From an uncultured Endomicrobiia bacterium (GTDB taxonomy: Bacteria > Elusimicrobiota > Endomicrobiia > Endomicrobiales > Endomicrobiaceae), in NCBI GenBank assembly GCA_938040055.1, contig CALHWY010000003.1:1-25873 (forward strand): DNA of 25,873 nucleotides, in the 5' to 3' direction. Of the stretch, positions 7,005 through 14,258 are shown piece by piece. The number at the start of each line of letters is the position of its first letter. Positions within the stretch are counted from its first letter, which is position 1. The position numbers were made by a program, and so were the translations under genes. Under the pieces are notes generated by a model. It was given only the letters and a program-made list of their open reading frames with translations. It did not search any database and was not told the origin of the DNA.

Positions 7005-7994
7005 ATGAATAAAAAATTTGGAGTAAAAATTGCGGGTACCGGATCCTATTTTCCGGAAAGAGTTTTGACCAATGCCGATTTGGAAAAAATGGTGGACACT
7101 TCGGATGAATGGATCACCACAAGAACGGGAATAAAAGAAAGACGGATAGCGCATAAGCAGCAGGCTACTTCCGATCTCGCTCTTGAGGCTTCCAGGGAAG
7201 CGTTGAAATCCGCCGGTATGAATGCGCAGGACATAGACCTGATAATGGTGGCCACCGTGACTCCCGATATGTTTTTTCCTTCGACGGGCTGTTATCTTCA
7301 GAAAAAACTGGGCGCCGGAGAAATTCCGTCATTTGATCTGGCCGCCGCCTGCAGCGGCTTTATATACGGCATATCGATTGCAAAAGGGTTTATAGAATCC
7401 GGAATATACAGAAACATTCTTCTCGTCGGAGCCGAAACGCTTTCCAAAGTTACGGACTGGACCGACAGAAATACCTGCGTGCTTTTCGGCGACGGCGCGG
7501 GAGCGATGATTCTTTCCGCTTCACAGGAAAACGACGATGTCCTGTCGGTATTTTTAGGCTCGAACGGAGCTTATTCCGATCTTTTGTATCTTCCCGCGGG
7601 AGGTTCCGCTCATCCGGCTACGCTAGAAACCGTAAACGAAAAACTTCACACGATGAAAATGCTGGGAAAAGAAGTGTTTAAAGCGGCGGTTCCCAAAATG
7701 GCTCTGGCGGCCGAGAAGGCGCTTGAGATTGCGGATAAGAAGCCCGAAGATATCGGTCTTTTTATTCCCCATCAGGCAAATATGAGGATAATACAGGCGG
7801 TGGCGAAAAAGATGGATATTTCCATGGACAGGGTTTTCGTAAATATACATAAGACCGGCAATATATCGGCGGCGACGACCATAACTGCTTTGGACGAAGC
7901 CGTTAAGACGGGAAGAATAAAAAAAGGCGATCTGGCCGAGCTTGTCGCTTTCGGAGGCGGTTTTACCTGGGGCGCTGCGGTAATAAGAATTTAA
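7005..7994 (+). CDS. fabH: Beta-ketoacyl-ACP synthase III
   Basis: Condenses acetyl-CoA with malonyl-ACP to start type II fatty acid synthesis. The Cys-His-Asn triad is C116 in DLAAACSGF, H256 in FIPHQANMRI and N286 in HKTGNISAAT. The N-terminus GTGSYFPE and DTSDEWITTRTGI (31-43) are typical, and 329 residues is normal. It starts 5 bp after plsX with no clear SD, suggesting coupling. It is followed by an unusually long 179-bp gap before fabD with several dyads. Confidence 0.96.
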   Translation: MNKKFGVKIAGTGSYFPERVLTNADLEKMVDTSDEWITTRTGIKERRIAHKQQATSDLALEASREALKSAGMNAQDIDLIMVATVTPDMFFPSTGCYLQKKLGAGEIPSFDLAAACSGFIYGISIAKGFIESGIYRNILLVGAETLSKVTDWTDRNTCVLFGDGAGAMILSASQENDDVLSVFLGSNGAYSDLLYLPAGGSAHPATLETVNEKLHTMKMLGKEVFKAAVPKMALAAEKALEIADKKPEDIGLFIPHQANMRIIQAVAKKMDISMDRVFVNIHKTGNISAATTITALDEAVKTGRIKKGDLAELVAFGGGFTWGAAVIRI

Positions 7995-8173
7995 AGGGCC
8001 GTAAGATTGAAAACCGGCGATAATAATGCGTTTTCACGGGCAGCGGCGATGCGGCGCCCGAGAAAAATCAAAACGGGCGTGCCGTTTTGCGCCAAAACCG
8101 GGCGAAATCCGGAAGAAAGAACGCATTTGGAAATTCTCTCTCCGCAATCCGGATTTTAATAAAGGAGTGGAAT
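7995..8173 (+). promoter_or_regulatory. Structured 179-bp fabH-fabD gap with three dyads
   Basis: I see a bulged GC hairpin (8037-8060, CGGGC paired with GCCCG), a perfect 8-bp hairpin with a 5-nt loop (8069-8089, CAAAACGG/CCGTTTTG) and an inverted pair AAATCCGG (8105-8112) / CCGGATTT (8149-8156). The right arm of that pair contains the palindrome AATCCGGATT and lies just before the fabD SD. No U-tract follows the hairpins and no consensus promoter is seen. RNA processing, attenuation or repressor binding are all possible; function unknown. Confidence 0.45.
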
Positions 8174-9103
8174 ATGTCTAAAATAGCTTTAATGTTTCCC
8201 GGGCAGGGTTCCCAGTATGTAGGCATGGGCAAAGAATTATATGAAAAATATCCCAAAGCAAAAGAAATAATCGACCGGGCCGGCGAAGAGCTTAAAAAAG
8301 TCATATTTGAAGGGCCTGAAGAGACTTTAAAGATGACAAAGTACACGCAGCCCGCCATATTTGCCGTCAGTATGGCGGCTTTTGAAGTTTTAAAAGAAAA
8401 TATTGATTTTTCAAAGCATGAATTTGTCGCAGCCGGACATTCTCTGGGAGAATATTCCGCTTTATGTTCCGCGGGTTTTTTCGGTTTTGAAGACGGACTT
8501 GAAATGGTAAAAGCGAGAGGGGGATATTTACAGAAAGCGTCCGAAGAAAATCCCGGAGCGATGGCTGCCGTAATGGGGATGGAAAAAGACGCTTTGGAAA
8601 AGATATGCGGGCAGGCTTGCGGCGGCGTGTGCGAGGCCGTTAATTTTAATTCTCCCGGACAGATAGTTATAGCCGGAACCGCGGACGCCGTAAATAAAGC
8701 CGTTGAACTTGCGAATGCGGCCGGCGCGGCGAAATGCGTGGTTTTAAACGTTTCCGGCCCCTTTCATTCCTCCCTTATGTCGCCCGCGGCGGATATGATG
8801 TCGGAAGAATTGAAAAAATATGATTTTGCCGGGCCTTCTTTCGGGGTTTATACCAATTGCGACGCACTTCTGACGACTGACGCGGCGATTGTTAAGGAAA
8901 AACTGGTCAAACAGATAAAGAGCGCGGTAAAATGGGATGAAAGCGTCAGGAATATAATTGACGGCGGATTTGATAAATTTATTGAAGTCGGCCCGGGCAA
9001 GGTGCTTTCGGGGCTTTTAAGAAGGATAGACAGAACAAAAAAAGCATTGAATGTCGAGGATGCGGGGTCGCTTGAAAAAACTATACAGGAGTTGGATAAA
9101 TGA
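8174..9103 (+). CDS. fabD: Malonyl-CoA:ACP transacylase
   Basis: Loads malonyl groups from malonyl-CoA onto ACP. The catalytic Ser-His pair is S90 in AAGHSLGEY and H198 in VSGPFHSSLM. The N-terminal MFPGQGSQYVGMG oxyanion motif and C-terminal EVGPGKVLSGL are present. I start at 8174 because SD AAAGGAG (8161-8167) lies just upstream and MSKIALMFPGQG matches family N-termini. An in-frame ATG at 8087 would add 29 residues unlike the family. Length 309 residues. Overlaps fabG by 4 bp (ATGA). Confidence 0.96.
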   Translation: MSKIALMFPGQGSQYVGMGKELYEKYPKAKEIIDRAGEELKKVIFEGPEETLKMTKYTQPAIFAVSMAAFEVLKENIDFSKHEFVAAGHSLGEYSALCSAGFFGFEDGLEMVKARGGYLQKASEENPGAMAAVMGMEKDALEKICGQACGGVCEAVNFNSPGQIVIAGTADAVNKAVELANAAGAAKCVVLNVSGPFHSSLMSPAADMMSEELKKYDFAGPSFGVYTNCDALLTTDAAIVKEKLVKQIKSAVKWDESVRNIIDGGFDKFIEVGPGKVLSGLLRRIDRTKKALNVEDAGSLEKTIQELDK

Positions 9104-9843
9104 GACTTAAAGACAAAGTAGCCGTTATAACGGGTTCGGCGCAGGGAATCGGAAAGGCCATAGCCGAAACTTTTGCGCGGGAAGGCGCAAATATCGTGAT
9201 CTCCGATATAAATATTGAACCGGCGCGGAAAACGTCCGATGAAATCAAAGCGAAATATAATGTGGAAACGATAGCCGTGGCCGGCAATGTCGCTAAATTT
9301 GACGAGTGCGAAAGTCTTATAAAAAGCTCGCTTGACAAATTTTCGAAAATAGATATACTAGTGAACAATGCCGGGATAACCAAGGACAATCTCGTCCTGA
9401 GAATGAGCGAAACCGAATGGGATGCGGTCATAGCGGTTAATCTCAAAGGCGTCTTTAACTGCATCAAAGCCGCGTCGAAACCGATGATTAAACAAAGGGA
9501 AGGAAGGATAATCAATATCGCTTCGGTGGTAGGCGAAATGGGAAATGCCGGGCAGATAAATTATTCCGCTTCAAAAGGCGGGGTAATAGCGATGACAAAG
9601 ACCTGCGCAAGGGAGTTTGCGTCAAGAAATATTCTCGTTAACGCGATAGCCCCGGGCTTTATCCGTACGGCGATGACCGACGCTCTAAGCGGCGAAGCGA
9701 AAAAGGCGATGTATGATATGATTCCTCTCAAAAAGCTCGGAGAAGCTTCCGACGTGGCAAATGCCGCTTTGTTTTTTGCAAGCGAAGAATCTTCTTACAT
9801 AACCGGGCATATTCTTTCGGTCAACGGCGGAATGTATATGTAA
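9100..9843 (+). CDS. fabG: 3-oxoacyl-ACP reductase
   Basis: NADPH-dependent short-chain dehydrogenase reducing 3-oxoacyl-ACP to 3-hydroxyacyl-ACP. It has the Rossmann motif TGSAQGIGKA (11-20), NNAG (89-92), catalytic S142, Y155 and K159 (NYSASKGG) and the C-terminal ITGHILSVNGGMYM tail typical of FabG. Length 247 residues. Translationally coupled to fabD through the ATGA overlap; acpP follows after 65 bp. Confidence 0.96.
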   Translation: MRLKDKVAVITGSAQGIGKAIAETFAREGANIVISDINIEPARKTSDEIKAKYNVETIAVAGNVAKFDECESLIKSSLDKFSKIDILVNNAGITKDNLVLRMSETEWDAVIAVNLKGVFNCIKAASKPMIKQREGRIINIASVVGEMGNAGQINYSASKGGVIAMTKTCAREFASRNILVNAIAPGFIRTAMTDALSGEAKKAMYDMIPLKKLGEASDVANAALFFASEESSYITGHILSVNGGMYM

Positions 9844-9908
9844 AAAAACAGCTTAAAACGGGCTGTGTAAAATAAAAAGATGTTAAAAAAAAGAAAGGGG
9901 GCAGTAAA

Positions 9909-10148
9909 ATGGCAGATACGGAAGCAAGAGTAAAAGAGATTATTGTTGAGCAGTTGGGCGTGGATCCTGCCGAAGTGGTAACAGGAGCTTCGTTTGTGAA
10001 CGATTTAGGAGCGGACTCTTTGGACACGGTCGAACTCGTAATGGCTTTTGAAGAAGAGTTCGACATAGAAATACCCGATGAAGAAGCCGAGAAAATTCAA
10101 ACCGTCGGAAACGCGGTTGAATATATAAAATCTCATACGGCAAAATAA
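9909..10148 (+). CDS. acpP: Acyl carrier protein
   Basis: Small acidic carrier of growing acyl chains. The phosphopantetheine site is S37 in DLGADSLDTVEL; 79 residues and high Asp/Glu content are typical. A very strong SD (AAAGGGGG, ending about 9 nt before the ATG) suits the high expression needed for ACP. It lies between fabG and fabF, with 22 bp before fabF. Confidence 0.97.
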   Translation: MADTEARVKEIIVEQLGVDPAEVVTGASFVNDLGADSLDTVELVMAFEEEFDIEIPDEEAEKIQTVGNAVEYIKSHTAK

Positions 10149-10170
10149 ATTATACCAGCAGGGCATTACA

Positions 10171-11412
10171 ATGAAAAAAAGAATAGTGATAACTGGAATA
10201 GGAGTCGTTACTCCTATCGGCATAGGTAATGCCGAATTTATCAGAAGTCTGAGAGAAGGCAAATCCGGTATTTCCGCTATTGAGCATTTTGACGTCAGCA
10301 ATTTTGCGACAAAGATCAGCGGGTATATTAAAAATTTTCACCCCGAAGATTTTATCGACAGAAAAAAAGTTAAAAGAATGGCAAGGTTTACTCAGCTTGG
10401 CGTTACGGCCGCTAAATTTGCCGTCGAAGATTCCGGGCTTGATTTTTCAAAAGAAGATATGTCGAGAATCGGCGTGGTTACCGGCACCGGAATGGGCGGG
10501 CTGGACGTCATAGAAGAAGAAGAAGCCGTTCTTCTCGGGAAAGGCCCCAGAAGAGTAAGTCCTTTTCTTATTCCAATGATAATTACTAATATGCTCCCCG
10601 GAGAAATAGCGATACAATACGGGTTTACCGGACCCAATTATGCGGTAACAAGCGCGTGCGCTTCGGCTAACCATGCCATGGGAGACGCGTTCAGGCTGCT
10701 TCAGAACGGAGATGTCGATATTATGGTTTCGGGAGGGGCTGAAGGCGTTATAACTCCTTTGGGACTTGCCGGATTCTGTAATATGAAAGCGGTTTCCCAG
10801 AGAAATGACGAACCTCAGAAAGCGTCCAGACCTTTCGACAAAAACCGCGACGGTTTTGTGATGGGCGAAGGTGCGGGCATAATAGTTTTGGAAACGCTGG
10901 AACACGCGCTGGCGAGAAATGCGAAGATATATGCGGAGTTTGCCGGATACGGAGCGTCGGACGACGGATATCATATGACGGCTCCGGAACCGGAAGGCAA
11001 AGCCGCCGTTCTTGCCATGGAAAAGGCTATTGCGGACGCGGGAATTTCCAAAGAGGAAGTCGATTATATCAACGCCCACGGAACGTCTACAGCCATGAAC
11101 GATAAAACCGAAACTCTGGCGATAAAAAAAGTTTTCGGCGAAAGAGCTTATAAGATACCCGTTTCTTCGACCAAATCGATGACGGGACATCTTCTCGGCG
11201 CAGCCGCCGGAATTGAGCTGGCGGCCGTGGTTTTATCGATGAATGAAGGTTTTATCCATCCTACTATCAATTATGAAACTCCTGACCCAGACTGCGACCT
11301 TGATTATGTTCCGAATACCGCCAGAAACGTCCGGATTACCTGCGCTCTTTCCAATTCATTGGGATTCGGCGGGCATAACGCCACCGTAGCAGTAAAAAAA
11401 TATGTCAAATAA
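10171..11412 (+). CDS. fabF: Beta-ketoacyl-ACP synthase II
   Basis: Elongating condensing enzyme of type II fatty acid synthesis. The triad is C163 (VTSACASANHA), H303 (NAHGTSTAMND) and H340 (KSMTGHLLGAA). GFGGHNA near the C-terminus is a family hallmark; 413 residues is normal. The N-terminus MKKRIVITGIGVVTPIG supports the start. Codons 10-16 contain an 8-bp perfect hairpin (10198-10217, loop CGTT), but the encoded residues are universally conserved, so I treat it as probably incidental. The 3' end overlaps rnc by 11 bp in another frame. No fabZ, fabI or acc genes are in the window. Confidence 0.97.
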   Translation: MKKRIVITGIGVVTPIGIGNAEFIRSLREGKSGISAIEHFDVSNFATKISGYIKNFHPEDFIDRKKVKRMARFTQLGVTAAKFAVEDSGLDFSKEDMSRIGVVTGTGMGGLDVIEEEEAVLLGKGPRRVSPFLIPMIITNMLPGEIAIQYGFTGPNYAVTSACASANHAMGDAFRLLQNGDVDIMVSGGAEGVITPLGLAGFCNMKAVSQRNDEPQKASRPFDKNRDGFVMGEGAGIIVLETLEHALARNAKIYAEFAGYGASDDGYHMTAPEPEGKAAVLAMEKAIADAGISKEEVDYINAHGTSTAMNDKTETLAIKKVFGERAYKIPVSSTKSMTGHLLGAAAGIELAAVVLSMNEGFIHPTINYETPDPDCDLDYVPNTARNVRITCALSNSLGFGGHNATVAVKKYVK

Positions 11413-12103
11413 AGAACTGGAAAAACTTCAAAAGGTTATTGAATATAAGTTCAATAACCTTGAAGTTTTAATAACGGCTCTTACGCATAAATCTTATGCG
11501 GCTGATACGGAATCGAAAATTTACAATGAGCGGATGGAATTTCTTGGAGACAGTATTCTATCCGCTATTGTCGCACAATATCTGTATGAAAGGTATCGCG
11601 CGGAAAGTGAAGGGGTTCTTTCGCAGTTGAAATCCCAGATAGTTTCATCCAGAAATTTAAGCAGATGGGCTAAAAAAGCCGATCTGGGCGGTTTTATTTT
11701 GCTCGGAAAAAGCGAAGACGTGAAAGGCTCCAGAAACAGAGAAGGGCTTTTGTGCGATACTTTTGAAGCTTTGGTATGCGCGGTTTATTTAGACGGAGGA
11801 TTTCAGGAAGCGGAAAAGTTCGTTTTGCGTTTTCTTGACGACAGCCGGGATATAATACTTACCGATTATAAAAGCAGGCTGCAGGAAGCCGTGCAGTGCG
11901 AATATAAAATTTTGCCGGAATACAGAATAGAGAAAGAATCGGGGCCCGATCATGACAAAAGTTTTGAAGCGGCGGTTTACGTGAAAAATAAGCTTTTGGG
12001 CCGGGGTAAAGGGCATTCCAAAAAAGAAGCCCAGCAGGCGGCAGCTCAAAAAGCTATGAAAAATATAAATAAAAAGACGATTGATAAAATTTCAGAAAAT
12101 TGA
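11402..12103 (+). CDS. rnc: Ribonuclease III
   Basis: Double-strand-specific endoribonuclease for rRNA and mRNA processing. The catalytic domain shows NERMEFLGDSIL (42-53) with E43, E46 and D50, and D119/E122 in CDTFEALVCAVYLDGG. A C-terminal double-stranded RNA-binding domain spans about 152-222 and ends in GHSKKEAQQAAAQKAM. The 233-residue length fits. The start overlaps the fabF end by 11 bp and lacks an SD, so translation is probably coupled to fabF. About 18 nt after the ATG the mRNA can form a 20-bp stem (separate entry), a potential substrate for the enzyme itself. Confidence 0.96.
   Translation: MSNKELEKLQKVIEYKFNNLEVLITALTHKSYAADTESKIYNERMEFLGDSILSAIVAQYLYERYRAESEGVLSQLKSQIVSSRNLSRWAKKADLGGFILLGKSEDVKGSRNREGLLCDTFEALVCAVYLDGGFQEAEKFVLRFLDDSRDIILTDYKSRLQEAVQCEYKILPEYRIEKESGPDHDKSFEAAVYVKNKLLGRGKGHSKKEAQQAAAQKAMKNINKKTIDKISEN
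11422..11469 (+). promoter_or_regulatory. 20-bp RNA stem-loop inside the 5' coding region of rnc
   Basis: Bases 11422-11443 pair with 11450-11469: ten continuous pairs next to the 6-nt loop TATAAG, two more A-U pairs, a 2-nt bulge (11430-11431), then eight more pairs. Total 20 bp over codons 7-23. The length is near the two helical turns preferred by RNase III. Pairing is seen directly; autoregulation is inferred. Confidence 0.7.
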
Positions 12104-12164
12104 TCCCGCGCGGCTTTCGCGACGGGGATGCGGAGCGGGTTTGCGCGGATGCGCGCGGCTTTTT
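12103..12164 (+). terminator. Tandem GC-rich hairpins with U-tract after rnc
   Basis: The first hairpin (12103-12127) nests CGCG-GCTTT-CGCG inside an ATCCC/GGGAT stem with small bulges. The second is GCGCG (12143-12147), loop GATG, CGCGC (12152-12156), followed by GGC and five T (12160-12164). Together they look like the 3' end of the fab-rnc transcript. Confidence 0.55.
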
Positions 12165-12200
12165 GTTATTATCGATTGTCGCTAAAACAGGAGCTTTAAA

Positions 12201-13367
12201 ATGGCTATGGATTACTTTTTTTCGGAAGAAGAGCAAATGATGATTGAAACGGCAAGGACTATTGCCCGGGAAAAAATGAAACCCGTCAGGGAGCATTATG
12301 ACGAGAAAGAAGAGTTTCCCTGGGAAATAGTAAAGGAATTCGCCCAGGCGGATCTTTGCGGCGTATACATCCCCGAAGAATACGGCGGTTTCGGAAAAGG
12401 AATCATGGGTCTTGTTTTGGTTGTTGAAGAGCTTTGCAAAGTAGACGGAGCGGTAGCCCTTTCTCTTGCGGCGACAGCGCTGGGCACGCTTCCCATTCTT
12501 ATAGCCGGCAGCGATCAGCAGAAGAAAAAATATCTGCCGGACATAGCTTCCGGAAAAAAACTTGCCGCTTTCGGTTTGACCGAAGCGGAAGCCGGATCCG
12601 ATGCGACCGGAATGAGAACCACGGCCGTTAAAGACGGAGATTATTATATACTTAACGGCACGAAATGTTTTATAACAAACGGCGGCGACGCCGAAACTTA
12701 TACGGTGTTTGCGAAAACGAATCCCGCCAGAGGCGCGAGAGGCATCTCGTGCTTTATCCTTGAAAAAGGCATGCCCGGATTTGACTTCGGCAAGAAAGAA
12801 AAAAAGATGGGTATCAGAGCCTCTTCGACGAGAGAATTGATATTCAATAATTGCAAAGTGCATAAAGATCAGTTGCTTGGAAAAGAAGGGCACGGTTTAA
12901 TGATAGCCCAAGCGACGCTCGACAATTCAAGGCCTGGCGTAGCGGCTCAAGCTTTGGGCATAGCGGCCGGAGCTTTGGAAGAAGCGGTCGCCTATGCCAG
13001 AAAAAGAGTGCAGTTCGGGCAGGCTATCGCTTCTTTTCAGGGGATACAGCATATGCTTGCCGATATGGCTACCGAAGTGGAAGCCGCCAGATGTCTGCTT
13101 TATGCCGTTGCCAGAAATATAGACAAAGGCACGGGAGCCAGAACCAGCAAAGAGTCGGCAATGGCAAAACTTTTTTGCTCGGAAACGGCGATGAAAGTTA
13201 CGACAAACGCCGTGCAGATTTTCGGAGGATACGGCTATTGCAGGGAATATCCCGTAGAGAAAATGATGAGAGACGCCAAAATAACGACTTTGTATGAAGG
13301 AACCAGCCAGATTCAGAAAAACGAAATCGCGCTTAATCTGATTAAAGAATCGGCGAAAGCGAAATAA
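12201..13367 (+). CDS. Acyl-CoA dehydrogenase (short-chain/butyryl-CoA type)
   Basis: FAD-dependent acyl-CoA dehydrogenase, here probably acting with the adjacent Etf. It has the flavin/substrate motif FGLTEAEAGSDATGM (124-138), the FITNGG segment (158-162) and catalytic base E366 in LYEGTSQIQ, the position used by short/medium-chain and butyryl-CoA dehydrogenases. RKRVQFGQAI and QIFGGYGYCREYPVEKMMRD are further family signatures. Length 388 residues. SD AGGAG (12191-12195) supports the first ATG; a second ATG two codons later is possible. The chain length is not readable from sequence: butyryl-, caffeyl- or other enoyl-CoA reductases share these motifs. No thiolase, hydroxyacyl-CoA dehydrogenase or crotonase gene is nearby. 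Confidence 0.93.
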   Translation: MAMDYFFSEEEQMMIETARTIAREKMKPVREHYDEKEEFPWEIVKEFAQADLCGVYIPEEYGGFGKGIMGLVLVVEELCKVDGAVALSLAATALGTLPILIAGSDQQKKKYLPDIASGKKLAAFGLTEAEAGSDATGMRTTAVKDGDYYILNGTKCFITNGGDAETYTVFAKTNPARGARGISCFILEKGMPGFDFGKKEKKMGIRASSTRELIFNNCKVHKDQLLGKEGHGLMIAQATLDNSRPGVAAQALGIAAGALEEAVAYARKRVQFGQAIASFQGIQHMLADMATEVEAARCLLYAVARNIDKGTGARTSKESAMAKLFCSETAMKVTTNAVQIFGGYGYCREYPVEKMMRDAKITTLYEGTSQIQKNEIALNLIKESAKAK

Positions 13368-13395
13368 AATTTTATAAATGCGGGGAAGACGCAAA

Positions 13396-14181
13396 ATGAA
13401 CATAATAGTTTGCATTAAGCAGGTTCCCAATACTACGGATGTGCAGATAGATCATGAAACGGGAAGGCTGAAAAGAGAAGGCGTGGAATCCGTGATTAAT
13501 CCTTTTGACGAATACGCCATTGAAGAAGGCGTAAGGCTTAAAGAAAGGGTCGGCGGAAAAGTCATCGTTGTAACTATGGGGCCTCCGCAGGCGGAAGCGG
13601 CTCTTAGAGAAGCTGTTTCCAGAGGCGCGGACGAGGCCGTTCTTGTAAGCGACAGGGCTTTCGGCGGGGCGGATACTCTTGCGACGTCTTACGCTCTGGC
13701 TTCGGCGATAAAAAGCATAGGCGGTTACGGCGTAATATTTTGCGGCAAGCAGGCTACCGACGGAGATACCGCGCAGGTCGGTCCGGGCGTGGCGGAAATG
13801 CTCGATATTCCCCATGTCGCTTATGTCAAAAAAATTGAAGACATTAACGATAAAAGTATGAAAGTCGAAAGAATGATGGAAGACGGATACGATGTTATAG
13901 AAACTCCCGTTCCGGCTCTTTTGACGGTTGTTAAAGAGATAAATACTCCGAGAATTCCTTCGCTGAAAGGGAAGATGGCGGCTAAGAAAGCCGTTATCAA
14001 AATTCTTTCGGCCGCCGCCGTTAACGCGGATGAAAAAAGAATAGGGCTTAACGGTTCTCCGACCCAGGTTATGAAGATATTTACGCCTCCGCAGAGGCCC
14101 GGGGGAGAAAAATTTACCGGAGACGCCCCGGCAGTCGCGGCAGCCCTGGTAAAGAAATTATCCGAGAACGGTTTGGTTTAA
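13396..14181 (+). CDS. etfB: Electron transfer flavoprotein beta subunit
   Basis: Beta subunit of the Etf heterodimer, which passes electrons between the dehydrogenase and other carriers. The N-terminus MNIIVCIKQVPNTTDV and CGKQATDGDTAQVGPGVAEML (116-136) are clear. DGDTAQVGP (122-130) is the form seen in bifurcating Etf proteins, where this subunit holds the second FAD, rather than the AMP-binding version of respiratory Etf. I choose 13396 because SD GGGGAAG (13382-13388) precedes it and because MNIIVCIKQ matches family N-termini; an ATG at 13378 would add six residues and place the SD inside the gene. Length 261 residues. Confidence 0.93.
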   Translation: MNIIVCIKQVPNTTDVQIDHETGRLKREGVESVINPFDEYAIEEGVRLKERVGGKVIVVTMGPPQAEAALREAVSRGADEAVLVSDRAFGGADTLATSYALASAIKSIGGYGVIFCGKQATDGDTAQVGPGVAEMLDIPHVAYVKKIEDINDKSMKVERMMEDGYDVIETPVPALLTVVKEINTPRIPSLKGKMAAKKAVIKILSAAAVNADEKRIGLNGSPTQVMKIFTPPQRPGGEKFTGDAPAVAAALVKKLSENGLV

Positions 14182-14258
14182 GAAAAGACGGATTGTCCGC
14201 CGCAGCGGGCGATAAAGTTTCGCAAATACAAGATTTTATATTCGGGGGAGTATATTAA

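Noticed and set aside
8087..8173. Longer start for fabD
   Set aside because: It would add 29 residues absent from the family and run through the dyads and the SD at 8161-8167. The ATG at 8174 gives the canonical N-terminus.
10198..10217. Perfect 8-bp hairpin at the start of fabF
   Set aside because: It encodes the universally conserved GIGVVTPIG stretch and is short, so chance is the simpler reading. It lacks the length of the rnc stem.
10447..12893. Minus-strand frames of 247 and 279 codons opposite fabF/rnc and the acyl-CoA dehydrogenase gene
   Set aside because: They lie fully antisense to well-identified conserved genes and have compositions typical of shadow frames, with no recognisable motif.
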